A DNA stretch of 64,000 bases, taken from assembly GCA_028554755.1 (NCBI GenBank), contig JAPTOF010000006.1, positions 13,205,001 to 13,269,000 on the forward strand. The letters run 5' to 3'. Source of the DNA: Cordia subcordata. Taxonomy: Eukaryota; Streptophyta; Magnoliopsida; Boraginales; Cordiaceae. Below are positions 46,735 to 57,604 of this stretch, piece after piece. The notes under the pieces are model-generated. The model worked only from the letters and a program-made list of their open reading frames with translations, did not search any database and was not told where the DNA came from. The translations under genes and the position numbers were made by a program. Within the stretch, counting starts at the first letter, position 1; each line of letters starts with the position of its first letter.

Positions 46735-47711
46735 ACGTGTTGTGACTCTCCGTTTTTGCTTATATGCACATATACACGCGTGTGTTAACATGTTTGACGG
46801 ACTGCATAGTTGAGGGTACATTTTATAATTTGCAAAATGAACCCCTACTTGAGTTATTATAGGCTACATGACCTAAGAGTCCATAATCCAAATATGGGCT
46901 CTACGCATATGATTTGTCCCATCTTATTTGATTTTGAAAAGCTTCATTCCTTAAACTTCTACAACTGCCAAATTCAATTCTCCTTTTATCCTGAGCAACC
47001 AACAAATTTTATTGATCAACTGTCAAATGAAAATATCAGTGATATTACTTTAAATAATCTATCCATATATATACTAAAGTATAAGCCAAGTAACTAGCCC
47101 CTTCCCTTTAAAAGCACTTTTGCCTTTTCTCGTGGTCTGATTTGTGCACATCATGCCACCTTGTCGTCATTTTCTAAATTTCTTTATCTAAGACATTATT
47201 TTCTTTTATCTTTAATTGAAGGAAATACTACCAGGCACAAAGTCATATGGTGGTTTTGGCAGAACTCGTGCAAAACTTGAAGGTGGATATGGTGGGAAAA
47301 AAAGCCGGATATTATTGCAGACTTGTTAGATATGGTGGCTATTAGGGTTATGGTAGCTATGCAAGAAATTATTTTAATCAATTGAGTGTTTTAAAATTGA
47401 TTAACGTAATAAATTACCTATAAAAATAGATAATGTCAAAATTATATCCATTCCGGGTGCATCAATGGACCACATACTAGTAGATTTTAAAGTGAATTCA
47501 ACCGTTCCCTAAACCAATAAGCACACATATGTCCTTCAACCAAGACCATTTCATTACCTTTGAACATTATCGGAAAATGTTTTTAGTATTCGCAAACTTT
47601 AAATTTAAAGCCTATTTGGCTCTGCTTATTTTGGGGCTTATAAGCGCCAAAATAAGTAGAGCCGAACAGGCTCTTAGTACGTAAGAGTGCTCTGATTTAA
47701 ACTTGCCCCCA
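46735..47711. other. Unit B spacer with a second small insertion
   Basis: 46905-46950 and 47393-47711 match unit A. The piece between them (about 46955-47392) is absent from unit A. No gene is supported. Confidence 0.45.
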
Positions 47712-47847
47712 CCAAATATTAGGAGCATTCATCGAGAAATCCCTATCCCAATCAACAAAATTTTTTCCCTGAAAATGTTTTGAGGAAGGAATTTTGTTCC
47801 GTTCCCCAGTCCCAATTCACCAATGAGAAACTAATTTGAAGAAATGG

Positions 47848-49154
47848 TGTGGGTGTAAATATCTTAAGAGGGGGGGTGAATTAAGATATTAATACCAATT
47901 TTCGTTATTAAAAATTTACAGAAAATTTACAATTTCTAACAATCAATATGTCAAACACAAGATAAGCAAGGTAAGTAAGTATAAAAATAGAAGTGTAAGG
48001 AGAAGAGAAACAAACGATTTTAAAGTGGTTCGGCCAAGCCTACGTCCACCGCCCAAGGAAGCTCCCCTTAGGACTTCAAAGATCTCCACTAAGATGCTTC
48101 TTCAAAACTTGGTGAAGCACAAACCAAATTTTTACAACCTTTTTGAAGCCTAATTTCAAAGAACCCAAGAGATGTACTCTATAGGATTTCCCCACACTTT
48201 ACAAGCTTTAATGAATAAATCTTACAAAGATTATAGCTCTCAAAGTGTGTATGTACTCAAGAATAAGAAAAGATTGAATCTGAGATTTTCTTTAAGAAGA
48301 AGATGAATAAGCTCTTGAAAGCTCAAATATATTGCAAGAATGGCTCAAAGATGGATTGAATGATGATAAACACTTTAGCACACTTTAATTGATGATTAGA
48401 AAGTGTATTGAATGAGTATTTAAAGAGATTTGGGGGTGAGGGATTTGGTAGGTGAAGAAGATTTGGGATTTTCGACCAGAACGGTAATAAACGGTTAGTG
48501 CATTTATTACAGATTCGCTCAAATGGCCGACCTGGTCGTCCGGGCTTACCCTTTACCTTCTCTGACTAGGCCGGACGCCTTAGCCGGTCGACCGGCTAGG
48601 GGGTCCGGCTTTTTCCTTCACCTCTCTGTTTTGGTAGGGTGACCCACCCAGGTCAGTCGGTCGACCGGCTGGAAGGTCCGGCCACTTCAGAATGTGAAGT
48701 AAAGCCAGATTTTTTGCAAAGTCCATTTAAAGAGCAAATTCCACAACTCCAAATCATTTTGAATAATTTTGTAAACACATATTGTGAATTGAAACGCCCA
48801 AAAAACTCATTTTAACTCTATGTGTGCATTCAAATACATTTGTGCATATGTTATTTCAAATGTGCAAGACTTGAAAATTTTCGCTATGAATAAGAAAAAG
48901 ATTTTGAGTCAAGTCCACACAATATATAAGCATTTCACAAAAAGAGCAAGAAAAAAAACAAATCTGGTACCCCTTATGGCTTCTCTTCTCCTCCTTATGC
49001 CTTCTCATCTTTCTTCCTTCAAATAAGGCTTTTTGCACATCTTCATATTTTTCAAAGCTTCAACTAGATATAATCTCATTTTCACAAGAAGCTATTTAGT
49101 AAGATAATGCATATATTTTCATCATCAAAACCAATAATGAATATTTAGCTAACA
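47848..49154 (-). repeat. 3' LTR of the nested element
   Basis: 1307 bp. It includes the gtggttcggccaagcctacg block common in plant LTRs and two copies of a gtcgaccggctaggggg-like motif (48595, 48660) that forms a short hairpin. Confidence 0.8.
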
Positions 49155-49641
49155 ATCTCCCCCTTTTTGATGATGACAAAATTTTAAGATATTAGACAAA
49201 AAATACTCCCCCTTAATATATGCATTCCTTTAAAAAATGAATTTTTGAAAAAATGCTTTAACTATCAAATTTAAACTCATTTGCAAAGACATGCAAATAG
49301 CCATATTCAAACAAGTAAAACATATCAACAAAGCATACCATTTACCATTTACTTTTCCAAACAAAGCATACACCATTCAACATATATCATGCACCAAAGT
49401 ATAAAAATACCATTCACCATATATCATGCACCAAAGAACTACCATTTACCAAAGTATAAATATCATTCACCATACTTCTCCACCTTTGACATCATCAAAA
49501 TCAATATAAAGGCAGGAAAAGAAACAAAGGTTAAGAGTGTATAAAAGAAAAAACTTGTTAATCAAAGTCAAGAATGTAAAGGTCAACTAAAACTAAAAAT
49601 TGTTTTCAAGTGGAATGAAATATTTTTCAAAAAGAAGAAAA

Positions 49642-50403
49642 TCAGGGTGCGCGATCATGATGATCCTTGAAGTATTCTCTCATGTCTGATTTCATAGCAG
49701 CCACTTCTGAATCAATATGTTGCCTCCAAACAGTGAGCTCGTTCCATTGGCTTGTCATGGTAGCCCTCATTTTGCCCATACCAGCGTTTAAAGCCTGTAA
49801 TTGGGACAGAATCTGAGCCGTCAAAGAAGGGTCTTCCTGTTGTCCCATCGAACTAGAACCAGCACCACGACGAATTTCTCTGCGGCATTGCTCATCAATG
49901 TGCACTTGCTCCCTAGATTCTCTCAACACTCGCCTAAGAGTTGCTTCCTCATTATTTTCCTCTTCTTCAGAGGTACTAACAACCATGAGTGTGGTTCCTG
50001 GTATGCCTATGTCGGGATTACCCTCAATTTTCGGCCCTTCATCTTCTTCAAAGGTGATATCTATCCCACCAAGTATGTCATCAAGGTTTTGTGCAGTGGT
50101 GCCAAAGACAGGGTCGGTGAAAGTAGTCCCCTTCTTAGTCCTATTTCTAATTGCAGCTTGAGTGCTTTGGGGCAAACTTTTGAAGGTCTCTCTATTTATG
50201 AGCTCCATATTGTACCAATAAATGTCCATGAAGTTCATATACAACATATCAAAATTCCAAGCAAACTTTCTATATGGAGCATCTGAAGATATGTTGAAAT
50301 GAGAGAAAATATGCATTAAGGCCATACCATAACCAAGAGTGGTCGTTTTTCCTCCATCCTTTTCACTAATATGTAACATATGTTGAAGGATTAGGAAAGG
50401 CAA
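49642..50403 (-). CDS. Orphan ORF of the nested LTR derivative
   Basis: 253 codons. The N-terminal third (PFLILQHMLHISEKDGG, YGMALMHIFSHFNIS) resembles the fold seen in putative plant transposon proteins that sit in non-autonomous LTR elements. I cannot confirm that without a search. The frame continues upstream of the first Met (YSLREKKEIAL), so the true start was probably lost in the deletion near 50478. The middle is acidic (EEDEGPK, SEEEENNEE). The C-terminal part (about 195-245) is heptad-like and may be a coiled coil. No known enzymatic motif. Confidence 0.5.
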   Translation of the reverse strand: MPFLILQHMLHISEKDGGKTTTLGYGMALMHIFSHFNISSDAPYRKFAWNFDMLYMNFMDIYWYNMELINRETFKSLPQSTQAAIRNRTKKGTTFTDPVFGTTAQNLDDILGGIDITFEEDEGPKIEGNPDIGIPGTTLMVVSTSEEEENNEEATLRRVLRESREQVHIDEQCRREIRRGAGSSSMGQQEDPSLTAQILSQLQALNAGMGKMRATMTSQWNELTVWRQHIDSEVAAMKSDMREYFKDHHDRAP

Positions 50404-50478
50404 AGCTATCTCCTTTTTCTCCCTAAGGCTATAATATATGTAAGTATCTATGATTGGAATTTTTCCATCATTGATATT

Positions 50479-51076
50479 TCTCTGACTAGGTCGGACGCAT
50501 TAGTTGGTCGACCGGCTAGGGGGTGCGACTTTTCCCTTCACCTCTCTGTTTTGGCCGGGTGACCTAACCCAGGTCAGCCGGTCGACCGGCTAGGGGGGTC
50601 CGGCCACTCCAGAATGTGAAGTAAAACCAGATTTTTTGCAAAGTCCATTTAAAGAGCAAATTCCATAACTCCAAATCATTTTGAATAATTTTGTAAGCAC
50701 ATGTTGTGAATTGAAATGCCCAAAAAACTCATTTTAACTCTATGTGTGCATTCAAATACATTTGTGCATATGTTATTTCAAATGTGCAAGACTTGAAAAT
50801 TTTTGCTATGAATAAGAAAAAGATTTTGAGCCAAGTCCACACAATATATAGGCATTTCACAAAAAGAGCAAGAAAAATAAATAAATCCGGTACCCCTTAT
50901 GGCTTCTCTTCTTCTCCTTATGCCTTCTCATCTTTCTTCCTTCAAATAAGGCTTTCTGCACATCTTCATATCTTTCAAAGCTTCAACTAGATATAATCTC
51001 ATTTTTACAAGAAGCTATTTAGTAAGATAATGCATATATTTTCATCATCAAAACAATAATGAATATTTAGCTAACA
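50479..51076 (-). repeat. Truncated 5' LTR of the nested element
   Basis: About 598 bp matching 48557-49154 at high identity. It begins inside the LTR at ttctctgactagg. Confidence 0.85.
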
Positions 51077-51423
51077 AATGGCAAATGGGAAAAGCTATTG
51101 CGGATTGGAGAATCCTCGAATTCTTTTAAGAAAAAGGTTTAAAAGTAATTTTCTATTAACATGTCAGTTTTTTACATTTTCAAGTCTCAATTATCTACTG
51201 ATTTTACTACTAAGTACTAACGTGCACTCTTGAATAGATAAGAATCATCATCATCAATAAAATAATTCTAAATCTAAACTTCAAAATATAAATAAAAATA
51301 GATATTTAGATATGAAGAGTGAAGGTGAAGAGCAAAAGAGGGCAAACGGCGTGATTTGTGAAGTTATCTGAACGTTGAAGCCTTAATTTAGAATATATAC
51401 ATATATATGTATGTATAAATATT

Positions 51424-51424
<1 letters not shown>

Positions 51425-51482
<58 letters not shown>

Positions 51483-51500
51483 TGTATATATATATACATA
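51425..51500. repeat. Compound CA/TA/TGTA microsatellite
   Basis: (AC)n, (TA)n and (TGTA)n runs inside the right half of the hAT element. Confidence 0.85.
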
Positions 51501-51892
51501 TGTGTGTATGCATATTTTTTTAAAAAAATTGGGTTTCGGGTTTTCTCCAAAAAAAAATTTTTTTATTCTAACCCCCAACCTGTTTCTCCAAATTTTTTCC
51601 CTACCCCCAATATTTTTCCTTCAGTTTCCTGATTCCCAAAAAATAATTTTCCCATACTTGATTTTTTAGGTTAGGGATCGAGTTTCCCCGATAAGTGCGC
51701 AGCTCTACCAAATATAGTTCATGTGTGAGCCATTAGAAAGTGTAGACTACCAACTACCAACTATGCATTGTTGATGGCAGATCTTGCATTCTTTTTAGCA
51801 TAAAATGTATTGGATTTTTGTGATTTATTTAAAATGTGTCAAATTCCCTACATTTAGTTCTCCTCATAATTCCTCCGGGGTTTTTACAACAA

Positions 51893-52749
51893 GGGTGAAT
51901 TGCACGGAACCCTCCTGTGGTTTGTCATAAGTGTGCATTTTCCCTATATGATTTAAAAATTAACTAGTTACACCCCCTCCCCTATGTTTTCCAAAAGTAA
52001 AGCACATTACCCCCCTCTGTCATTTTTCCATTAGATTTAACCGTGCGTGTGGTACACGCTCTGGACCTGTGACTGGACTTAGTTTTTTTGCTGTTAAACT
52101 TGATTTTGGTCAAAAATGCCCTTCCTTTTTTGTTTTGAAAAAAACATTTGCAAGAAAAAATATTTGAACCCGTGACCTTAGTTTAAAATATGTAAATTTT
52201 AACTAATTATACTACAAACATATTTGTATTTTATTTCGTTACTACAAGTAAATATATTTTTTGTCATCAAAAAATAAAAAATAAGAAAAGAAATTAACCT
52301 TCACTGTCATCACAATCGCACAACTACCTTCTCATTAATTAAATTAATTATTTAATTAAATTAATTTTTAATTATTTGATTAATTAATTAATCAATTATT
52401 AAATTATTAATAATTAATTATTAATTATTAAATTATTAATAATTAATTATTAATTATTAATTACTCTACGTTTCCAATTAAATAGGGTAAATAGCGCCGT
52501 ACCCCCTGTGGTTTGTCATAAGTGCATCATACCCCCTTGTGGTTGCCATAAGTACATCGTTAGCCCCTGGGTTGGAAGGGCAAATTAGTCTTTTTGTATT
52601 TTTATTAGCCAAAACTAACATAGTTAGAAAAATGGGTGTGTGCACTTCACTTTTGGAAAGCACAGAGAAGTAACTAAATAATTTTTTAAATCACAGGGGG
52701 TAAACACACACTTATGACAAAATACAAGGGGTTTCCGTGCAATTTACCC
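51893..52749. mobile_element. MULE-like element, copy 1 of a two-copy family
   Basis: Inverted ends of about 45 bp: gggtgaattgcacggaaccc and, reversed, gggtaaattgcacggaaacc, with gtcataagtgtg also shared. Flanks ttacaacaa (51884-51892) and ttaaaataa (52750-52758) match at 7 of 9 bases, consistent with an aged 9-bp duplication. The interior has an AATTAATT-rich stretch (52333-52460) and a second set of related inner ends (cataccccctgtggt). 59733-60562 is the same element type. Absent from unit A. Confidence 0.7.
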
Positions 52750-52918
52750 TTAAAATAAAGCACAATATTCAAACATATGTTATATTTCAAAAAATAGAGT
52801 AACATATACTATGTTTTTAGAAAACAGAGGAAGATTATGAGAGATTTTTATTTTAATAATATAAAAGGATTTACCTCACTAAACAAATTATAAGAAGATT
52901 CAGGGTATCTTACCCTTT

Positions 52919-53422
52919 GGTTTATCTTGTTTGATCATCCAAAACATGGTGGTGCAGATTATTTGGAATCGTGGCAAAAGTTGCAGCCTAAGAATGGAAA
53001 CCTTGAGGCGGGGAGCTGTTGCCCCCGTGTGACCTGCTAATTTGTGTCACAAACTTTTTTTCCCTGAAAAATCTCAGCCATATAAATCTTGACAAATGAC
53101 TAAATTTGTCAAAAGCCGCACAACACGAGAGGTTCCATGTATCGTACAAGTTATTTGAATTTTTATCATAACGTTATAAACGCTAATATTTGGCTAGCAT
53201 AGTTATGGAAAATCTCCATCAGGGGTACAATTCACCCTGGCCACTTCATATTCATTCTCAGAGGCACCGAAGGATGCCAAATTTAGGTAGTACAAGCTCA
53301 ATCTTGTTTCTCCTTATCAACAACTCTATCACAACTTAAAACAACCATAAAGAAAAAAACAGGTTAATTTTCTCATGGTTTAGCTTATTTTGGCACCGGC
53401 CAAAAAGTTACATCTCAAGCAA
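52919..53422. other. 3' flank of phosphatase gene 2
   Basis: Matches unit A 40605-41040. Up to 53422 it is non-coding and probably includes the 3' UTR of the gene. Confidence 0.5.
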
Positions 53423-54976
53423 TTAATGAGGAACTGGAAGAATTTGAGGGAAGCCCTCATGAGCCGCCATTGAAGGAATCCTCTCGAACTTGCATTCAAC
53501 TGATAACAAGTTGCTGTTTTCTGCTTCAATAGAGATTTTGTGAATAAGTTGAAGCAGAACACTCTCAAGCGCTTCCCCATCCGTCCATTCATGGATGTCT
53601 GCTTTTATAAGACTGCGGTTTTTGTTTATCAAATCCCAAATCGGGAAATTTTTCCTTGGCATCAGAAAATCTCCATGTTTAAGCTTCAAGCTTGGGCAGA
53701 AATCACCACTTCCATCACCAAGGTAGATGAACCTTTTCTTCCCTTCCTTGGCTACTGAGGCTTGAATCCTCTCCATAATCAGACCCTATCGGAAACAGAG
53801 ACTTTATTGGATCAACACATGCTGACACGTGTCGTTAACCAAGTAACGGTTATTCTTTATTCTACAAGTTTCATTTTTTCTTTTTACCCGAACCCCTAAC
53901 CCAACTCCCGTCCCCCAATGGGATTATTCCCTTTTGTACTATAATAAGTCAGATTTGCGGGGTCAGGTTTCCTATATAAAGTCAAAATGTGAAGCTGAAG
54001 AAAAGAAAACATTCCAGCACATTAGGATCATGCTAGGAAGATACTTTATTATTATACTGATTCCAACTCAAGAAGCCCTTCTGGAAAGCAACACCAGTTC
54101 ACGAGAATTGACTACTGAAATTTTTCCAGGTTTCTCTGACAACTTGCTGTTTTGAAAAAGTGTAACCCGGTACACGAAACACCCGGTATGCACTAATTAA
54201 GAATTCCCAACGACTCGGTTTCTTGAACGATTTTATTAATTATTGTAAGCATAAAAATCAGAGAATGATCAATTCTAATATACCTTGCACATGTTAGGGG
54301 GGCAGAGATCACAACCATGAGGAGATGTGTGAAAGTCATGGTAAGGGAAGATTCTTAGCTTCCCTTCTTCATCAACAGAGCCTGGGTTGGAGTTGATTTC
54401 TGAGAAACAATCTTTTATACCAAGATGATTCACAATTGTTTCAATGAAGAACATATTTGCATCACTCACTATCCTCAAATCACACCTGAAGTTACATCAA
54501 AATGCAACCCCATTAATTTCCATTCTTATTAAAATAAAAAAAAAACAAAAAAAACAGAGGAAACAGAGATAACATACCCTAAAGCATGAGCTGCTTTAAT
54601 GGCTGGCACAACCCGGGAATGTATAGGAACCCTTTTAAGCACCCCTTCAATGTCCTCAATTGTTTTCCCTCGTGCATGAAGTTCTTTCATCATCGTATCC
54701 TGTTACACAATGCAACCAAGATTCTCGTTATACGTGAACTCGAAAAAGGGTCAGACACACTTGAGAATTTATCGAACATAAAACAAATACGAAAATAGAA
54801 AGATGATGCAAATTTCAAGAATGTACAAGAATACGAACCATAAGAGTGTTCCAAGGCATGGTGGGGAGGAGTTGATTGAACAAATCAGTGGCACCCAACT
54901 CATCCACCACCCAATTATCGCTGTCCAAGTCGATGATGGTCTTGTCGAAATCGAAAACCACCACAATATCAGCCAT
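53423..54976 (-). CDS. HAD phosphatase, PEPC1/PS2-type inorganic pyrophosphatase-like, copy 2
   Basis: Four exons in minus orientation: 54839-54976, 54578-54699, 54284-54485 and 53423-53785. All introns are GT-AG and the product is 274 residues. Domain content is as in copy 1: DFDKT at 9-13, the Cys cluster at 145-153 and GDGSGD at 177-182. It differs from copy 1 at two residues in exons 1-3 (Val7 and Leu17 here) but at 16 of 120 in exon 4. Introns 1 and 2 are identical in sequence to those of copy 1; intron 3 is shorter and diverged. Both copies keep every catalytic residue, so both are probably active soluble phosphatases with pyrophosphate or phosphomonoester substrates. Transcription converges on the RIP unit. 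Two PHR1-type sites lie upstream, suggesting phosphate-starvation control. Confidence 0.93.
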
Positions 54977-55090
54977 GAATCTTGTCTGAGGTTTTCTTTG
55001 AAGTCTTTAAGGTTTTTTTGGACAACACAACGGAAAATTTTTGGTGTTGTTTTGATTTGGTTTTGGAAAGATACGTTAGGCAAGGGGGTC

Positions 55091-55099
55091 TATATATAG
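55091..55099 (-). promoter_or_regulatory. TATA box of phosphatase gene 2
   Basis: tatatatag on the plus strand (ctatatata reversed), about 120 bp before the ATG. Same spacing as in copy 1. Confidence 0.6.
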
Positions 55100-55753
55100 G
55101 ATGCCAAGTGTGTGTGTGTGTGTGGGGGGGGGGGGGTTTGTTAGCTTGGGTTTGTCTGCGTGTGAATGTTAAGGGACAACAACTGGGAGTGAATTTAAAT
55201 TAGATTCCAATGGAATATTACGTACAAGAGTTTGTGGCAAGTTAAAGCAAGGCCATTCGTGTCCCTTTCTATGGTTGGGCTTTCTAGAAATGTCACCTTC
55301 TTGTGCTTCTCATGGGCGTGTTTTCTCTTTTTTTTGTGGCAAGTTAAATATTATAATCCTATTAGACTTGTAACTTATCAAGTCGAGAGTGGCAATTGAA
55401 AAGTCTTCTTTACTAATGTACTTTTTTAGAGCGCCAAATTTGTTTTCTGCTCCCTTATATGAGCAAAATAACTACAAGTGTCAACTAATAACTTGTTAGT
55501 TTTGTGTTTTTTAAAAAAAAAATTTTTTCGTATTTTGTTTGTAACAAAGAAAATTCAGTTGGCGGAACTCGACTATCAATAAGCCCGATGAAACCCAATT
55601 ACCGACTGACAAATCTTTTAACAAGTTGTGGAGGCTTTTTGGCCATTGGATTTCACTAGTTATATCGTTGGGACTATATCCCAAGGTTTGGCAGAGCATA
55701 TTCTTGAGCGTGGTTTTGTTTTAGCAATAACGCGGGAACATGAGCATAAGAGA

Positions 55754-55827
55754 GAATATTCGAAGAGGAATTGAATTCTGAGAATCCAAGTGGGAAAAGC
55801 GCTTCACATATGAAATGCGGAATATTC
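55754..55827 (-). promoter_or_regulatory. Two PHR1-type (P1BS) sites upstream of phosphatase gene 2
   Basis: gaatattc at 55754-55761 and 55820-55827, both fitting GNATATNC. The first is in the block shared with copy 1 (25736-25743). The second lies in a perfect palindrome, cggaatattccg. Confidence 0.5.
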
Positions 55828-57311
55828 CGTTGTGTGGCAGAACGGTGATTCCCGGCGGCGCTTTTTATGCAATTTCCATGCGTCTTCCATCGACCTAAAG
55901 ACACAAAGTTGCCTTTACCCGACAACATTTGCTTTTGGATAATCTACTTATTATTATTGAATGAATAAAATCCTACTTTAGAAAACCAAAAAGAAAACAA
56001 AATTAGCACACTCTCTTTGATTAGAGTAAAAAATATTTTACTCTCTTTTTTGGGTTAAAGTGGTACAAAACGCTATGTGATTTCAAAATTTGATAACATC
56101 CTATATGTTATAAAGAAAAAATGTTACTGTACTTCTAAATTTATAAAAAATTTTGCACAATCACCTTAAAAACTAAAAATTTTGCGCATCGTTCTTTAAA
56201 GTATAGAGAGTTATTTGTAAATCTTAAAAAACAAGAAGTTTTAAGTAACTTTAACAAAATATAAGGGGAAAAATATAATATGCTCTTTCAATCATATTAT
56301 TTGAATAGGTAGTACAATGATTTCTCAAATTCAACATATTTATGTTGACTATTGATTACCTAAAGATAGTATGATACCACTCCTTAATCTAAACTTAAAA
56401 TTACAGTGCTAGAGATATAAAGTCCTTGCAAACGGTTTGTCAAACTATATGTTTTTTTTTTAATTTTTAATTTTTGAAATTTTATAGTATTAATTTTTTT
56501 GTTTATATATCTAATAGACTTACTTTAATATTCAATCACCCCCAATAAAATAAGACTATATTTTACTCTATTTTGCATTTGCTCTCTTTAACATATAAAA
56601 TCTAATAAAAGCTATATGGCTTTGATTAGTTCTATATTCAAGAACAGTCTTTTTTAGTAAAACATAGATGGAATAGTCATATACATTGATGGTTGTTTTG
56701 AGTTTTAAGTGAAAACTAATAAGTAAATTTTGAAAGAACAACATATAGTTTAATTCTGATGATTCTTTTCCGTTTTATGTTAAAAGTAGTTGAGTAATCA
56801 AATTTCTTATCTGAAATTTTCAATTGATTTCAAATAATATGATTTTAAAGACAATATTTTGAAAAGTATTGCAGTTTTCTTGGCAAAAGTAATTAAAGAG
56901 CAGCTTAAGATTCTATGATAACTTAGAATATTGCGCTTTTCATATCTCGAAAAGATAAGCAAAACGTTAAATTTGAACATTCAAACTGTGGTGTGACTGA
57001 ACAATTTTAAACATCAATTATGAGCCGGAGATTTTGATGTTTTTGAAAACTAAAATAAATAAGTAAATAATAACCCTAAATGATCCAAAAAATTCCAATT
57101 AACCTTTTGTCTCAATTAGGGTCATATATATGATTGAATGACAATTGTCTATTAACGCTAACATATCCACATATGCATGAGCTCAAGAAACGATTCCCAC
57201 TATCAAGACAAGGAAAGAAATAATGCTAAAAAAGAGTTATATTTTTCCCACTAAGTTCTAGTAAAAAAAAAATCAAATTTTTTGTTGAAAATAAAAAATT
57301 ATATTATATAC
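55828..57311. other. Intergenic, no gene seen
   Basis: The conserved promoter block ends near 55830. The rest is AT-rich with no recognisable protein or paired repeat. Confidence 0.4.
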
Positions 57312-57314
57312 ACA

Positions 57315-57542
57315 CACTATAAAAAATTTGAAAAAATTCCATTTCAAAACAGATTAGAGACAAAAAATTAGGTCTCTAATTAAAATTTTCCGTTTGAAAT
57401 TTCTATCTCAAATATGTATCAATTTTTTAAAAAATTTTGTCCAAATTTCCATCTCAAATCCGTCTCGATTTTTCGTCTCAATTTGATATGAAAATTTTAT
57501 GTGTTAATTTTTTCATCTCAAATCTATCAGTTCCTAGTAGTG
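57315..57542. mobile_element. Complete 228-bp CACTA-type MITE
   Basis: Begins cactataaaaaatttg and ends (reversed) cactactaggaactg. Perfect 3-bp duplication aca at 57312-57314 and 57543-57545, as expected for CACTA elements. Interior repeats atttccatctcaaat and variants are shared with 24216-24539. Confidence 0.75.
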
Positions 57543-57556
57543 ACACAAAGAAAGCT

Positions 57557-57604
57557 TTTTTTTTTTTTTTTTTGGGGGGGGGGGGGGTGAGGGGGGCCGG
57601 GGGC
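57557..57604. repeat. Poly-T to poly-G junction
   Basis: About 17 T directly followed by about 14 G, then more G-rich sequence. Similar G or C runs occur at 55122-55136 and 61880-61895. These may be real simple repeats or base-calling or assembly errors. Confidence 0.7.

Larger units (their letters stand above)
47848..51076 (-). mobile_element. LTR retrotransposon derivative nested in the hAT element
   Basis: Perfect 5-bp duplication aatgg at 47843-47847 and 51077-51081. The full LTR is 47848-49154 (1.3 kb, tgtgggtgtaaatat ... gctaaca). The other LTR is represented only by 50479-51076, equal to 48557-49154. The deletion that shortened it also removed the primer-binding site. A polypurine tract (reverse of atctcccccttttt) adjoins 49154. 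The interior is about 1.3 kb and has one ORF (49642-50403), with no pol domains. This is a large-LTR non-autonomous derivative. Confidence 0.85.
47720..51707. mobile_element. hAT-type element containing a nested LTR element
   Basis: Perfect 8-bp duplication ccaaatat at 47712-47719 and 51708-51715. The ends are imperfect inverted repeats: taggagcattcatcgag and, reversed, tagagctgcgcacttatcgg. Unit A has the uninterrupted site at about 40446-40455. Without the nested LTR element (47848-51076 plus duplication) the hAT element is only about 750 bp and has no transposase, so it is non-autonomous. Its right part holds a TG/TA/TGTA microsatellite (51425-51500). Confidence 0.85.

Noticed and set aside
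47196..47381. Possible third RIP fragment (a Gly-Gly-Phe-Gly ... Lys-Leu-Glu pattern at about 47250-47290)
   Set aside because: The resemblance is only a dozen residues, lies in a unit-B-only insertion and has no further RIP context on either side.
52333..52460. AATTAATT-rich block as a possible origin or scaffold-attachment site
   Set aside because: The same block occurs at the same place inside the second MULE copy (60165-60290), so it is simply part of the transposon.
55674..55928. 84-residue minus-strand ORF upstream of phosphatase gene 2
   Set aside because: It overlaps the conserved promoter block and the PHR1-type sites. The matching block upstream of gene 1 does not keep the frame.
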